Part shown: piece after piece, positions 9,287 to 18,529 of the stretch | How the letters are laid out: each line of letters opens with the position of its first letter | Position numbering within the stretch: position 1 is the stretch's first letter | Assembly (NCBI RefSeq): GCF_001590685.1 | Contig: NZ_CP014616.1 | Location: forward strand, 3,347,001-3,411,000 | Reading direction: 5' to 3' | Origin: Sporosarcina psychrophila | Lineage (GTDB): Bacteria; Bacillota; Bacilli; Bacillales_A; Planococcaceae | Length of the DNA: 64,000 nucleotides | Notes under the pieces: model-generated | Seen by the model: the letters and a program-made list of their open reading frames with translations, nothing else | Database searches by the model: none | Told to the model about the DNA's origin: nothing | Position numbers and translations under genes: made by a program

Positions 9287-9356
9287 AATATTTTTCTCCT
9301 TCTAACTTCTGATGCAGCAACTTATTTGCGCTGTACCAGACTTTGCATTTAAATGG

Positions 9357-11252
9357 TTATTCAGTGTAAACGTGAATAACATCATCAACCGTGATTAATG
9401 TTTCAGCTACAGGTAACTGGTATTTCACTTGTTCCCCGGAACCGTGCCATTCGATACGATACGTATACAATTGGCTAGTGATTTTCCCTTTTGTCATTCC
9501 TGTCAGATCCGGGACCCGATGTGTTAATGAATCGCCCCATCTATATTCTTTTTCAATTTGCCCTTCCCTACTCGTAATGCCAGCTAGCGGGGCAATTTCT
9601 TCAATGATTCGACCTACTATAGGCGCTGCTATGACGCCTCCGAACTGAATGGAGTTTTTCGGACTATCAATTGCAATATAGACGAGTAACTCGGGATCAT
9701 CTGCTGGTGCAAACCCGATAAACGAAACGATATAATCACCGTCTTTATAAACACCATCGACAACCTTTTGTGCGGTACCAGTCTTTCCGCCAACACGCAG
9801 TCCATCTGTAAACGCATTACGGCCCGAACCATTTGCAACAACCGATTCTAGCGCTTCCCTTACTTGCTTAGATGTTTCCTCACTGATTACCTGTCGCTGC
9901 ATTTCCGGACCAAATGATTGAAGTGTCTTTCCCTTATCATCTGTAATTTCCTTCACGATATACGGACGATAAAGATAACCGCCATTTATCGCTGCTGCAA
10001 CTGCTTGAACTTGCTGAATCGGTGTCACTGAAATCCCTTGACCAAATGCGGTTGTCGCTTGTTCGACAGGTCCAAAGTTTTTTTCAGAAAAAAGAATCCC
10101 TTTTGATTCGCCTGCAATTCCTGATCCTGTTGATTCTCCAAAACCGAAGTCCTTGATATATTTGCTTAACTTTTTCGGCCCTAATCGCTGCCCGATTTCA
10201 ACAAATCCCGGGTTGCATGAATTTTCAACGACTTCGAGAAAAGTCTGATCCTTATGTCCTTCTCTTTTCCAACAACGTAATCTAGCTTTTCCAATCATTA
10301 CATAACCTGGATCATAAAAATGCTCTTTATGAAGATCAATGACCTTTTCTTCAAGTCCCGCGGCAAGCGTTAGAATTTTGAATGTCGAACCCGGCTCGAA
10401 AGTCATCCAAACAGGTAAGTTACGATTGTAAATGCTTGGGTCTACGTTTTGATATTCCGCAGGGTGAAAAGTCGGTGCGGAGGCAATCGACAGCAATTCG
10501 CCTGTTTTAGGGTTCATGACAATCGCCAGTGCTTGAGTGGCATCATACTTTTCCATCGCCTGCAACATTTCACGCTCAACAATCTCCTGCATACGTAAAT
10601 CGATTGTCAACTCAACAGACGCACCTTTGTCCCCGGTTTTAAAACCGTCGTCCACATGCGGAAGCGGAATTCCTTTAGCATCCGTATATAAACGAATCCT
10701 ATCGCCCGTTCCTTTTAGAATTTCATCGTATGCGTATTCAATGCCTGCCAATCCATTACCATCATAACCCGTAAAACCTACCAATCTTGATAGTAGCTCT
10801 CCGTTCGGATAATGCCTTGCGAAATCAACGCCTGTATATAATCCATCTATTTGCAGGAGGGCTATTTCATCCGCCTGCTCTTTGGTAATATTTTTTCCTT
10901 CAGGCGCTATTTTAACCATAACTTCTCTTTTTGCCATTTTCTCTTCTAGCTTGGCTGCATCTACATTTAGAATACTTGCAAGCGCAGTCGCTGCACTTTT
11001 CACTTCTCGATTTTGAGATGGCATGAAATAAAGTGTCGGCGCCAATCTATTGCCGACAATCAAATCACCATTTCGATCAACAATATCCCCGCGTACTCCA
11101 CCGAATGGGATTTCACGATCCCAGTTCGCTTCCGCGCGACCTTTCAGCAATTCATGGTCAATGATTTGTACATGGAATAACTTTGCAACAACCATCCCTA
11201 GACAGATTAGAAATATGATAAATACTGCTCGTAACCTTTTTTTAGATTGCAA
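9357..11252 (-). CDS. spoVD: Class B penicillin-binding protein, SpoVD type
   Basis: This is a peptidoglycan D,D-transpeptidase anchored by an N-terminal helix (about residues 8-25). The PBP dimerisation region follows, then the transpeptidase domain with catalytic STFK (289-292), SCN in the second motif, and KTGTAQ in the third. One C-terminal PASTA domain starts near VPDLTG. A length of 631 residues and a single PASTA domain fit SpoVD rather than PBP2B. The first standard start is TTG at 11252, which lacks a ribosome binding site. A CTG six codons upstream (11268-11270) has GAGAGGTG at ideal spacing and may be the true start. Confidence 0.9.
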   Translation of the reverse strand: MQSKKRLRAVFIIFLICLGMVVAKLFHVQIIDHELLKGRAEANWDREIPFGGVRGDIVDRNGDLIVGNRLAPTLYFMPSQNREVKSAATALASILNVDAAKLEEKMAKREVMVKIAPEGKNITKEQADEIALLQIDGLYTGVDFARHYPNGELLSRLVGFTGYDGNGLAGIEYAYDEILKGTGDRIRLYTDAKGIPLPHVDDGFKTGDKGASVELTIDLRMQEIVEREMLQAMEKYDATQALAIVMNPKTGELLSIASAPTFHPAEYQNVDPSIYNRNLPVWMTFEPGSTFKILTLAAGLEEKVIDLHKEHFYDPGYVMIGKARLRCWKREGHKDQTFLEVVENSCNPGFVEIGQRLGPKKLSKYIKDFGFGESTGSGIAGESKGILFSEKNFGPVEQATTAFGQGISVTPIQQVQAVAAAINGGYLYRPYIVKEITDDKGKTLQSFGPEMQRQVISEETSKQVREALESVVANGSGRNAFTDGLRVGGKTGTAQKVVDGVYKDGDYIVSFIGFAPADDPELLVYIAIDSPKNSIQFGGVIAAPIVGRIIEEIAPLAGITSREGQIEKEYRWGDSLTHRVPDLTGMTKGKITSQLYTYRIEWHGSGEQVKYQLPVAETLITVDDVIHVYTE

Positions 11253-11327
11253 TTGTATAAACGTCCGCAGCGGTTACACACCTCTCGTTTTTCTATCAAC
11301 GTATGATGTGACATGGACGGCTATTCG

Positions 11328-13529
11328 TTAGCCACCTACAACGTCCTCTTCCTCGGTGTCTTCCTCTACGGGTTTATAGATTTCTGATGGCGACTGCAAC
11401 TTAATGACAACTGGCTCTTCTAGCCCGATTACAGACCCTTTTGACAGGCTTTGCTCAGTTACATACCCATCTCCGTTAAGCCGTAAATCAAGCCCAGATA
11501 ACATTTTATACGAAAGCACCATTTTTTTCGACCATCCAGTAAAGTCAGGCAATGCGGTTACACCTTTTGTATGCAATAGGACGACCGAGCCTTCTACGAG
11601 TTTCGTACCGGCATATGGATATTGTATATCGATTTCCCCACCCTCACCAATGATTTCAGGGACAAAGCCGTCTTCTTGCAATTTTACAATTGCATCGGCC
11701 GAATCTTTCCCTGTGTAGTCACGAATGACAGTCGGCTCAACTATGTCTTCTCCACTCGGTACAATATTCATATAGCGCAAACTGTTATCCATAATAGAGG
11801 TGAACAGTTTCGAAACCGGATCAGAACCGATTTCTCCTGCTTTCAGCTTCGGCTGCTGGACAATCACATATGTTAGTAACTGTGGATCTTCTGCAGGTGC
11901 CATACCGAGAAATGAGTACAAATAATTTCCGTGTCCAGCTAAATAGCCATTACCCGATGGATTCGGAATTTCGGCAGTACCTGTTTTACCGCCTACTGTA
12001 TAGCCATTAAGAGCAAATTTTTTACCGGTTCCATACTTAGAGGTAACTGTCGAAGCAAGTAATTTCCTTACTTCTTTTGCTGTTTTGGCTGAAACTGGAC
12101 TTCCTTGTTCCTCCGGCTTCTGATCTTTTATGATTTTCCCCGTATTCGGATCGGTAATTTTATCGATCACATAAGGTTTCATCATGACACCATCATTAGC
12201 GATTGCTGTTGCTGCTTGCATCATCTGCATTAGCGTGACCGTTGATCCTTGGCCAAAAGCAGTTGTCAATCTTTCGATTGGATACGTATCTAAAATTCTT
12301 CCTGGTGCTTCATTCGGTAAATCAATTCCAGTCTTTTCTCCAAATCCAAACTTCCGTAAATACTCAATATATGTTTTATCACCCATCCGTTCCAGTAAAT
12401 AAGCCATCGAGACGTTCGAAGACCTTTGGAAACCTTCAAGGAATGAAATGTAGCCCCAGCCTGTAATATTATGGTCGCGTATTGTTCGATCATAAAGTGT
12501 ATACTGTCCCGATTTAAAGAAGTCGGTTGGAACCCACTTTTTTTCTTCAATCGCCGCAGCAACTGTAAACATTTTAGTCGTAGAGCCCGGTTCGATTGTC
12601 GTTTCTACAGCCTGATTCAACCAGTTCTCCGTAAGCCCTTCACGGGTAGATGGGTGAAATGCAGGACGCTGACTCATTGCTAATATTTTGCCCGTTTTTG
12701 GATCCGCTACTACAGCGAGTATTTTTTTGGGTGAATATTCGCTTTCAACACGATTCATTGCATCTTCCATGAAGTTTTGAATGGTCTTGTCGAGAGTCAA
12801 CTGAATTTCATAACCGTCTTTGGCAGCGACAATTGCTTCTTCTGCTTTCGGTAACATGAAACCGAAGCCATCTGATTTGAAATCTACTTTGCCGTCAGTG
12901 CCATTTAACTCTTTATTATAGGTTTTCTCCAAACCCATTTTCCCAACAGTAGTTACATTTCTTTCACTATCTTCTTCTTTCATCGCAAAGCCAATTAAAT
13001 ACGATGCAAAAACGCCATTCGGATAATATCTTGTTTGGTCTTCAATGAAAAGGAGTCCAGGTAGTTTCTGCTTTTTAATCGCCATAACCGTTTCGTGATT
13101 AATATCACGGCCAGCCTTCCCGAATTCCACTTGATATGTTTCTGCTTTCACATTTGTCAGGCGAGATACAATTGCATCTTTTTCAAGTGGTAAATATTCG
13201 GCAAGTACTTCTGCAGTTTTTTCAATATCAGTGATATGCAACGGTTTTTTCGAGCCTTTGCTTGCATCTTTACTCAATACGGCAATGAGCCGGTAACTCA
13301 ACGTATCGGAGGCGATTAGCTCTCCGTTACGATCGACAATCGTCCCCCGATCCGCTTTCAATACCGATTCTCTTGCGTATTTCGACTCTGCAAGCGTCGC
13401 CATCACTTTTCCTTCCGCTTGTCCTGTTGCTTGAATGAATAATATTCTTCCAAACAAAAGGAAAAAGAGCCCTCCGTATACCAAAAACATCAGAAAGGCT
13501 CCCCATTGGAATCGAAACTTTTTTTTCAT
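11328..13529 (-). CDS. pbpB: Penicillin-binding protein 2B (essential division transpeptidase)
   Basis: PBP2B is the class B transpeptidase that works with FtsW at the septum. The 733-residue product has a short basic cytoplasmic tail, a membrane helix (about 11-33), the dimerisation domain, catalytic STTK (316-319), SSN, KTGTAEIP, and C-terminal PASTA repeats beginning near residue 605. It ends in an acidic tail. I chose the ATG at 13529 because its ATGA overlaps the ftsL stop codon. A longer reading frame from 13595 would run deep into ftsL. Order ftsL-pbpB-spoVD matches B. subtilis. Confidence 0.95.
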   Translation of the reverse strand: MKKKFRFQWGAFLMFLVYGGLFFLLFGRILFIQATGQAEGKVMATLAESKYARESVLKADRGTIVDRNGELIASDTLSYRLIAVLSKDASKGSKKPLHITDIEKTAEVLAEYLPLEKDAIVSRLTNVKAETYQVEFGKAGRDINHETVMAIKKQKLPGLLFIEDQTRYYPNGVFASYLIGFAMKEEDSERNVTTVGKMGLEKTYNKELNGTDGKVDFKSDGFGFMLPKAEEAIVAAKDGYEIQLTLDKTIQNFMEDAMNRVESEYSPKKILAVVADPKTGKILAMSQRPAFHPSTREGLTENWLNQAVETTIEPGSTTKMFTVAAAIEEKKWVPTDFFKSGQYTLYDRTIRDHNITGWGYISFLEGFQRSSNVSMAYLLERMGDKTYIEYLRKFGFGEKTGIDLPNEAPGRILDTYPIERLTTAFGQGSTVTLMQMMQAATAIANDGVMMKPYVIDKITDPNTGKIIKDQKPEEQGSPVSAKTAKEVRKLLASTVTSKYGTGKKFALNGYTVGGKTGTAEIPNPSGNGYLAGHGNYLYSFLGMAPAEDPQLLTYVIVQQPKLKAGEIGSDPVSKLFTSIMDNSLRYMNIVPSGEDIVEPTVIRDYTGKDSADAIVKLQEDGFVPEIIGEGGEIDIQYPYAGTKLVEGSVVLLHTKGVTALPDFTGWSKKMVLSYKMLSGLDLRLNGDGYVTEQSLSKGSVIGLEEPVVIKLQSPSEIYKPVEEDTEEEDVVGG

Positions 13530-13897
13530 TGTCCAGGCACAACCTTTACGTTGTTCTCGTTTGGATTCAGGCCAAGTTCCTTCGCTTTCTTCCATATCCG
13601 ATCATATGTAGACTTTTCTTTCACTTGGATGGACAATTCCATATTTTGTTTTGTTGTTTCTGAAACATCCTTTCCAAGCAACTGCACTTCCCTGTTTGTA
13701 TCATTAATTTGTGCTTGTGTATGTAAAATCATTGTTGAGAATAGGACAAGGATTGTTGCAAACAGCACGAACAGGAATTTCTCCCCGGCAGAAAAGACTT
13801 TTCGAGAAGGTCGTATTTGAGGCTGTTTTCTTGGAACTACTGGTGTTTCAAGTTCACGTATAGCTGACGTCTGGAATTTTCTTTGTTCTAATGCCAT
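13526..13897 (-). CDS. ftsL: Cell division protein FtsL
   Basis: FtsL is a small bitopic protein of the divisome that pairs with DivIC and activates the septal synthase. The 123 residues comprise a basic N-terminal tail, one membrane helix (about residues 38-58), and an extracellular coiled coil ending near the motif AKELGL. It lies between rsmH and pbpB and overlaps pbpB by four bases (ATGA). FtsL is poorly conserved, so the call relies on topology and location as much as on sequence. Confidence 0.92.
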   Translation of the reverse strand: MALEQRKFQTSAIRELETPVVPRKQPQIRPSRKVFSAGEKFLFVLFATILVLFSTMILHTQAQINDTNREVQLLGKDVSETTKQNMELSIQVKEKSTYDRIWKKAKELGLNPNENNVKVVPGQ

Positions 13898-13913
13898 TCA
13901 CACATTTCCCCTT

Positions 13914-14846
13914 TCACTTCTTTTCAACGATTCTGAGTTTAGCGGATCTTGCCCGCTTATTCTCTTCTATCTCTTTTTCACCGGGAACAATTGGTTTTCG
14001 AGTTACTAGCTTCAATATAGGCTCCATGCCTTCCGGTATTACTGGCAAGTTCGGTGGAAGATCCGGTAAAGAGGATGCTTCTTTAAATATCGTTTTACAT
14101 AGCCTGTCCTCTAATGAATGGAATGTAATGACGCTAATACGTCCTCCAGGATTAAGCAATGTAATCGCATCCGTTAAAGAGTCCTCAGCTGCACCAAGTT
14201 CATCGTTCACAGCGATTCGAATTGCTTGGAATACTCTTTTCGCGGGATGCCCGCCCGTCCGTCTTGTTGCCGCTGGGATGCTTAGCTTGATCAGTTCAGC
14301 AAGTTCAGCAGTGGTTTCGATTGGAGATTGCTGTCTTGCTTCTTCAACTTTACGCGCAACTCTTTTCGAGAACTTTTCTTCGCCATAACGGAAAAAGATA
14401 CGTACCAAATCTTCATACGGCCAGTCATTCACAACATCATGTGCGGTTAATAGCGCATCCGTATCCATGCGCATGTCAAGTGGCGCATCCAAATTATAGC
14501 TAAATCCTCGTTCAGCTGTATCAAGCTGTGGTGATGAAACACCTAAGTCATAAAGAATACCATCTACTGCAGAAATCCCTATTTTCTCCAATTCAGATTT
14601 CAAGTTTCTGAAATTCGAATGGACAAACGTTACTTGAGGGAGATAATCCTTCAATCTCTCTTTTGCAACTTCAATCGCAGTTATATCTTGATCAAAGCAG
14701 ATAAGTCTGCCCTCTGGCGATAATTTCTTAGCAATTTCTATACTGTGACCGGCTCCACCTAAAGTGCAATCGACATAGATGCCATCATTTTTTATATTTA
14801 GGCCTTCGACGGCTTCATAAAGTAAAACTGTTGTATGGTTAAAAAT
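13914..14846 (-). CDS. rsmH: 16S rRNA (cytosine-1402 N4) methyltransferase RsmH, apparent ATT start
   Basis: RsmH (MraW) methylates N4 of C1402 in the 16S rRNA P-site. The protein shows the SAM-binding motif [11 protein letters not shown], then FDQD, the motif GVSSPQLD, and the C-terminal RSAKLRI. No ATG, GTG or TTG gives a full-length protein. The first such codon in frame is TTG at 14654, which would delete the SAM site. In-frame homology continues upstream to an ATT at 14844-14846, exactly where B. subtilis MraW has its initiator Met (ATT then [11 protein letters not shown], against MFQHKTVLL). An in-frame TGA lies six codons further upstream. From the ATT the protein has 310 residues, the normal length. 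A sequencing error or a homopolymer slip remains possible. Confidence 0.9.
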   Translation of the reverse strand: MFNHTTVLLYEAVEGLNIKNDGIYVDCTLGGAGHSIEIAKKLSPEGRLICFDQDITAIEVAKERLKDYLPQVTFVHSNFRNLKSELEKIGISAVDGILYDLGVSSPQLDTAERGFSYNLDAPLDMRMDTDALLTAHDVVNDWPYEDLVRIFFRYGEEKFSKRVARKVEEARQQSPIETTAELAELIKLSIPAATRRTGGHPAKRVFQAIRIAVNDELGAAEDSLTDAITLLNPGGRISVITFHSLEDRLCKTIFKEASSLPDLPPNLPVIPEGMEPILKLVTRKPIVPGEKEIEENKRARSAKLRIVEKK

Positions 14847-14878
14847 CGGAACCGCCCACTTTCAAAAATTCATTTTGT

Positions 14879-15310
14879 TTAAAAATCAAAGTCAATAATG
14901 TTTTCTGCAATTTCATTGAACGATTGTTCAGATTCATCATAATAGGCATCCCACAATGCTTTAGACCAGATTTCAATACGGCCTGAAACTCCAATTACGA
15001 CACAATCTTTTTCAACCTTTGCATATTGGAGTAATGATGCCGGAATATTGATGCGACCTTGCTTGTCCAGTTCAACCTCCGTTGCCCCAGAAAAGAAAAA
15101 TCTTGCAAATGCACGAGCATCTTTTTTCGTCACGGGTAAAGCCTTAAGCTTTTCCTCGAGACGCTTCCATTCATCCATCGGGTAACCGAAGAGACAATTG
15201 TCCAGGCCGCGAGTCAATACAAAGCCCTCACCTAAATGTTCCCGAAATTTCGAAGGAACAATCAAGCGACCTTTCATATCGACAGTATGCTGATATTCGC
15301 CCATGAACAT
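14879..15310 (-). CDS. mraZ: Transcriptional regulator MraZ
   Basis: MraZ is a DNA-binding protein with two AbrB-like SpoVT fold domains that controls its own dcw operon. The 143-residue product starts [11 protein letters not shown] and carries both signature repeats, [13 protein letters not shown] (about 11-23) and [12 protein letters not shown] (about 82-93). The ATG at 15310 follows GGGGTG and matches the family start. A longer frame to 15379 would run through the operator and promoter and is rejected. It is the first gene of the cluster and overlies its own predicted target just upstream. Confidence 0.97.
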   Translation of the reverse strand: MFMGEYQHTVDMKGRLIVPSKFREHLGEGFVLTRGLDNCLFGYPMDEWKRLEEKLKALPVTKKDARAFARFFFSGATEVELDKQGRINIPASLLQYAKVEKDCVVIGVSGRIEIWSKALWDAYYDESEQSFNEIAENIIDFDF

Positions 15311-15335
15311 ACTCTTCACCCCACTATATGAAGTT

Positions 15336-15365
15336 AATGTACCACATCCCCCCACATTCCTCCAC
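15336..15365 (-). promoter_or_regulatory. Predicted MraZ operator: three 10-bp direct repeats
   Basis: On the minus strand three units, GTGGAGGAAT, GTGGGGGGAT and GTGGTACATT, follow one another with an exact 10-bp period. MraZ from E. coli and other bacteria binds direct repeats with a TGGG core spaced by one helical turn. A further GTGGGG sits at the ribosome binding site. The array lies between the promoter and the mraZ start, consistent with autorepression. The protein-site pairing is inferred from the literature. Confidence 0.8.
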
Positions 15366-15378
15366 CTGTTTCCTAACA

Positions 15379-15409
15379 TTTATGCTCTTTTAACGTGAAA
15401 ATGTGTCAA
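15379..15409 (-). promoter_or_regulatory. Candidate promoter of the dcw cluster (mraZ promoter)
   Basis: A perfect -35 box TTGACA (complement of 15404-15409) is followed after 18-19 bp by GCATAA/CATAAA (complement of 15379-15385). That is a weak -10 at slightly long spacing. The three-unit MraZ operator starts about 14 bp downstream. The weak -10 leaves the exact promoter uncertain. Confidence 0.5.
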
Positions 15410-15445
15410 TAGTACTTGTTTCAGTGAGATTTTTCTGAATATAAA

Positions 15446-15491
15446 GAAAGACACCCTCGCAGCACGAACTGTGCTTGCAAGAGTGTCTTTC
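15446..15491 (-). terminator. Probable terminator of bshC
   Basis: Twelve bp past the bshC stop an imperfect hairpin pairs AAAGACAC near 15448 with GTGTCTTT near 15484. Its inner arms carry a few mismatches, and a T-rich stretch follows on the minus strand. It separates bshC from the dcw promoter. Confidence 0.6.
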
Positions 15492-15502
15492 TAGTTCACC
15501 AC

Positions 15503-17119
15503 TTATAAATAGATGATTTTGTGGGTCCCGTCCATTAAAAATGGTAATCCTAAAATATCCCGGATAAGGGTTGGTCCATAACTATTCAAATAAGTGTACG
15601 GAGTGTAAAGTCGTTCTTGCAACACACCTTCTGGAAACAATTCCCCTTCCAGTATGCCAAATGTGCGAAGTTCAGCGTCATGCTTCAACAATACTGCTTC
15701 TTCCGCTTTTCCTTTAAGATAATCCAACTGCTTTGTATGGAAACGAAGATTTTTTTCGAGCAATTCTTGCATCATAGGTCCTTGTTGCTCAGTAAATTCA
15801 GCAATTTTTTCATACTGCTGACCCAATATCTTCTCCGTTTCATCCACAACCGAATCGAAACGTTCATCCTGTAACCCACTAGCGAATTGCTCCCGCGCAG
15901 TAAATACCGCTCCCGACATGACATCATCAAACGTGAAGTTTTTTTCGTCTAATGCATGCTTCACTTGTGGTGTTACCAATGTCATGGACATTCTCGGTAC
16001 AATAATCGGCATTTTCATATCTAGATGATGGAACGCCTCTTTCAAGACTGCCCAATAAGCAATTTCTCCAGGCCCTCCAACGAATGCAAGTACCGGGAAG
16101 ACCATGTCTTGCATCAGCGGTCTTGTCGCGACATTATTACTCAATAGCCAAGGTTCTTCTTGAGCGATTCTAAGCATCTCGGCTTTCGAAAACCGGAGGC
16201 CTGAGCTTTCATTGACGAAAAAACCATCTTTTCTTGAAAGAAGAACTCGACCCGTGTCATGAATGTAGAAGAGATTCGCCGCATCCAATTCAGCACCCAT
16301 CGGAGAACCAAAACCTTTTTCTGCAAACAATTCTTCTTTTTTCGAAATGACCTCAGCAAGCTGCTCAGATTCTTCAATTAGATGAACAAAATAGGATTTT
16401 TCTAGCTCCCGTAACTGTTTGGATGCTGAATCTATGAACAATAGACCTTCTTCTTTGAAAAGACCGTTCATGAGCCTAACGAAAAACTGTGTAAACGACT
16501 TTTCCTGCTCCACCGCACTAAGGACTTCATCCAACAAATCTTTTGTATATGCCGTTTCACCAAACTTGCCAAAAATGTCTTTCACTAACGATTCCATCAC
16601 CTGTTTGTCATACTGCGCATCGGATGCCATCAGCTTCAGTATGAAGTTCCCACGGTATTGATGTTTCGTTGCGCGGCCTTCCATTTCCGTATAGACGTGA
16701 TTAATTTCATTCAAGTCATGATCCTCACCTGCGACCCAAAACACTGGAACAACAGGCACACCAAGTTTCTCCCTTTGCCTTTTCGCAAGTAAGATAACTG
16801 ATATTGCTTTGTGAACAGAGTATAAGGGTCCCGTTAAAATACCCGCTTGCTGTCCTCCAACTACGGCAACTGCATTTTCCGCAAGTTCTTCAATATGCGT
16901 ATTAGCATTCGCTGATATTCCAAAGGGTTCCATGAATGAACGGATTGTTTCTGCAAGCTGACGCCTTTCAAACGTACGACCTGCGAGTTCCTTTAGCCTA
17001 GCGGGATAAGAGCTTTCTTCATTTTCATAATCAAAAAAAGTATGTAGAAATTCTTTATCGTTATTGTACGATTGCATCACTTTATTTTTTTCTTGTAATG
17101 CTAATGATTCTAATTCCAT
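15503..17119 (-). CDS. bshC: Bacillithiol biosynthesis cysteine-adding enzyme BshC
   Basis: BshC (YllA) is the proposed last enzyme of bacillithiol synthesis, adding cysteine to glucosamine-malate. The 538 residues match the family length. Family features include the motif VVGGQQAGILTGPLYSVHKA (about 88-107), a HUP-type nucleotide-fold core around VFWVAGEDHDLNEI, and a long C-terminal coiled coil. Its position just upstream of mraZ is the B. subtilis arrangement. The ATG follows an AAAGGGG ribosome binding site. It implies the organism makes bacillithiol. Confidence 0.95.
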   Translation of the reverse strand: MELESLALQEKNKVMQSYNNDKEFLHTFFDYENEESSYPARLKELAGRTFERRQLAETIRSFMEPFGISANANTHIEELAENAVAVVGGQQAGILTGPLYSVHKAISVILLAKRQREKLGVPVVPVFWVAGEDHDLNEINHVYTEMEGRATKHQYRGNFILKLMASDAQYDKQVMESLVKDIFGKFGETAYTKDLLDEVLSAVEQEKSFTQFFVRLMNGLFKEEGLLFIDSASKQLRELEKSYFVHLIEESEQLAEVISKKEELFAEKGFGSPMGAELDAANLFYIHDTGRVLLSRKDGFFVNESSGLRFSKAEMLRIAQEEPWLLSNNVATRPLMQDMVFPVLAFVGGPGEIAYWAVLKEAFHHLDMKMPIIVPRMSMTLVTPQVKHALDEKNFTFDDVMSGAVFTAREQFASGLQDERFDSVVDETEKILGQQYEKIAEFTEQQGPMMQELLEKNLRFHTKQLDYLKGKAEEAVLLKHDAELRTFGILEGELFPEGVLQERLYTPYTYLNSYGPTLIRDILGLPFLMDGTHKIIYL

Positions 17120-17214
17120 TATTCATGCCCCTTTGTAACTATCGGTATGAACAGAGTATAACATTTCAAGCTACAGGATTGAAAAATATACGCTTACACA
17201 ATAAACACCGATAC

Positions 17215-17604
17215 CTATCTTACATATTCGACGATCTTCATTACCATACCGGTAATGATAAGAATGACATAGGCGGCCAATAAAACGAGAAAGTAAAATC
17301 GCCATGTTTTTCGCAAGAGCCGAGCAATTTGGAATTCCTTCACTTTGCTGCGCTCAATGAAGGCATAGACAATCGCAATGATGATTGCAATCCCTATTAT
17401 GTAAACCCATATTCCTTGTCCAAATATCGCTTGTGATACAACATAGACCGCTATAAATAGCAACGGAGTCGTGACGTCCGCGGCAAGCCCAAGGATGGAT
17501 GCTGGAGCTTTACCCATCTTCCGCATAACAACCATGAAGGCAATCGTCACAATGAACGGAAACAAAATGATCATCCCTAGAAAAGCAGCAACCACTTCAT
17601 TCAT
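17215..17604 (-). CDS. DUF3397-like four-helix membrane protein
   Basis: A 129-residue protein with four predicted membrane helices (roughly 5-28, 42-63, 66-85, 102-124) and a basic loop (RSKVKEFQIARLLRKTW) between helices 3 and 4. It resembles the DUF3397 family found between panE and bshC in Bacillales. I chose the ATG at 17604, whose ATGA overlaps the panE stop codon, so the two genes are translationally coupled. No function is known. Confidence 0.8.
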   Translation of the reverse strand: MNEVVAAFLGMIILFPFIVTIAFMVVMRKMGKAPASILGLAADVTTPLLFIAVYVVSQAIFGQGIWVYIIGIAIIIAIVYAFIERSKVKEFQIARLLRKTWRFYFLVLLAAYVILIITGMVMKIVEYVR

Positions 17605-18503
17605 AGCTTCGCCCCTTTCCACTCAACGGCAAACAACATCTGTTCATATGTCGTAAGAAACGGTAACGACTTGTTACGTCCATTTGCTTTTCGAATTACA
17701 GCAGTAACAATCGTCTCGATTTCCATCGGTCGGCCAGCCAAACGATCCACTAGCATCGACGAGCGATTGCGTGCAGTTTTTCTACAGACATCCGCTACGT
17801 CTGCGTACGAGAGAATCGACTGCATTTCTGGAAACGCATCTAGCAGTTCTTCATACAAGGCATTGAAAAGTGTGAGGCAATAATCGTTTGTAAGCAACTC
17901 ACCATTCTCCACCTTGAGAATGGCTGTCAATGGATTGATCATGCAATTAATCAGTACTTTTCGCAGAAGGATCTGTTCCGCATCTGAATGACGCCTTATT
18001 GGAAATATGTCCGAATGTACCTGTCCAATTAAATCGAATAGGCTGTCGTCACCGTGGGCAGTTGCAATTGTTACCATCCCAACCCCATTATGTGAGACAG
18101 TACGGTCATCTATCCGGCGCGCTCCATGCTCGACAGTCGCAAATGCAACATGCGGAAATTCACAACTCTTCACCAATTCCAAATGCCCGATGCCATTCTG
18201 GACGAACAGGACAGGATTGATTATATGTGTTTCCTGCATTTCTGAAAGGAGATCACGGAGACCTGCATATTTGACCGCCACAACCCAAAGCGCGGTAGCC
18301 GATAGATTTCGGATATCCGTCGTCGCATGCACACGCAATACGTCTGTAGTATTGTCTTGATTAATGCGTTGAATTCCTTTTGCTCGAATTAGTTCAGCTT
18401 GCTCTTCTCTTCTCACGTAGAACGTCACGTCTATTCCAGCCTCGGACAAAAATGACCCAAGCAGTAGTCCAATTGAGCCTGCACCAGCAATGATTACCTC
18501 CAT
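17601..18503 (-). CDS. panE: 2-dehydropantoate 2-reductase (PanE/YlbQ type)
   Basis: Ketopantoate reductase reduces 2-dehydropantoate with NADPH in pantothenate and CoA synthesis. The 300-residue protein opens with a Rossmann motif GAGSIG (residues 7-12), followed by FYVRR, where the Arg pair is typical of NADPH binding. A central segment KYAGL and the substrate-site region KVLINCMINPLTAIL are also present. In B. subtilis ylbQ lies next to bshC, as here. The B. subtilis gene is called panE or ylbQ in different annotations. A different short-chain ketoacid substrate is possible. Confidence 0.88.
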   Translation of the reverse strand: MEVIIAGAGSIGLLLGSFLSEAGIDVTFYVRREEQAELIRAKGIQRINQDNTTDVLRVHATTDIRNLSATALWVVAVKYAGLRDLLSEMQETHIINPVLFVQNGIGHLELVKSCEFPHVAFATVEHGARRIDDRTVSHNGVGMVTIATAHGDDSLFDLIGQVHSDIFPIRRHSDAEQILLRKVLINCMINPLTAILKVENGELLTNDYCLTLFNALYEELLDAFPEMQSILSYADVADVCRKTARNRSSMLVDRLAGRPMEIETIVTAVIRKANGRNKSLPFLTTYEQMLFAVEWKGAKL

Positions 18504-18529
18504 ACGTTATCCCTCCTTTCAAATGAAAA

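Noticed and set aside
14654..14656. TTG at 14654 as the start of rsmH
   Set aside because: It would remove the SAM-binding motif that is encoded in frame just upstream and cut the protein from 310 to 246 residues.
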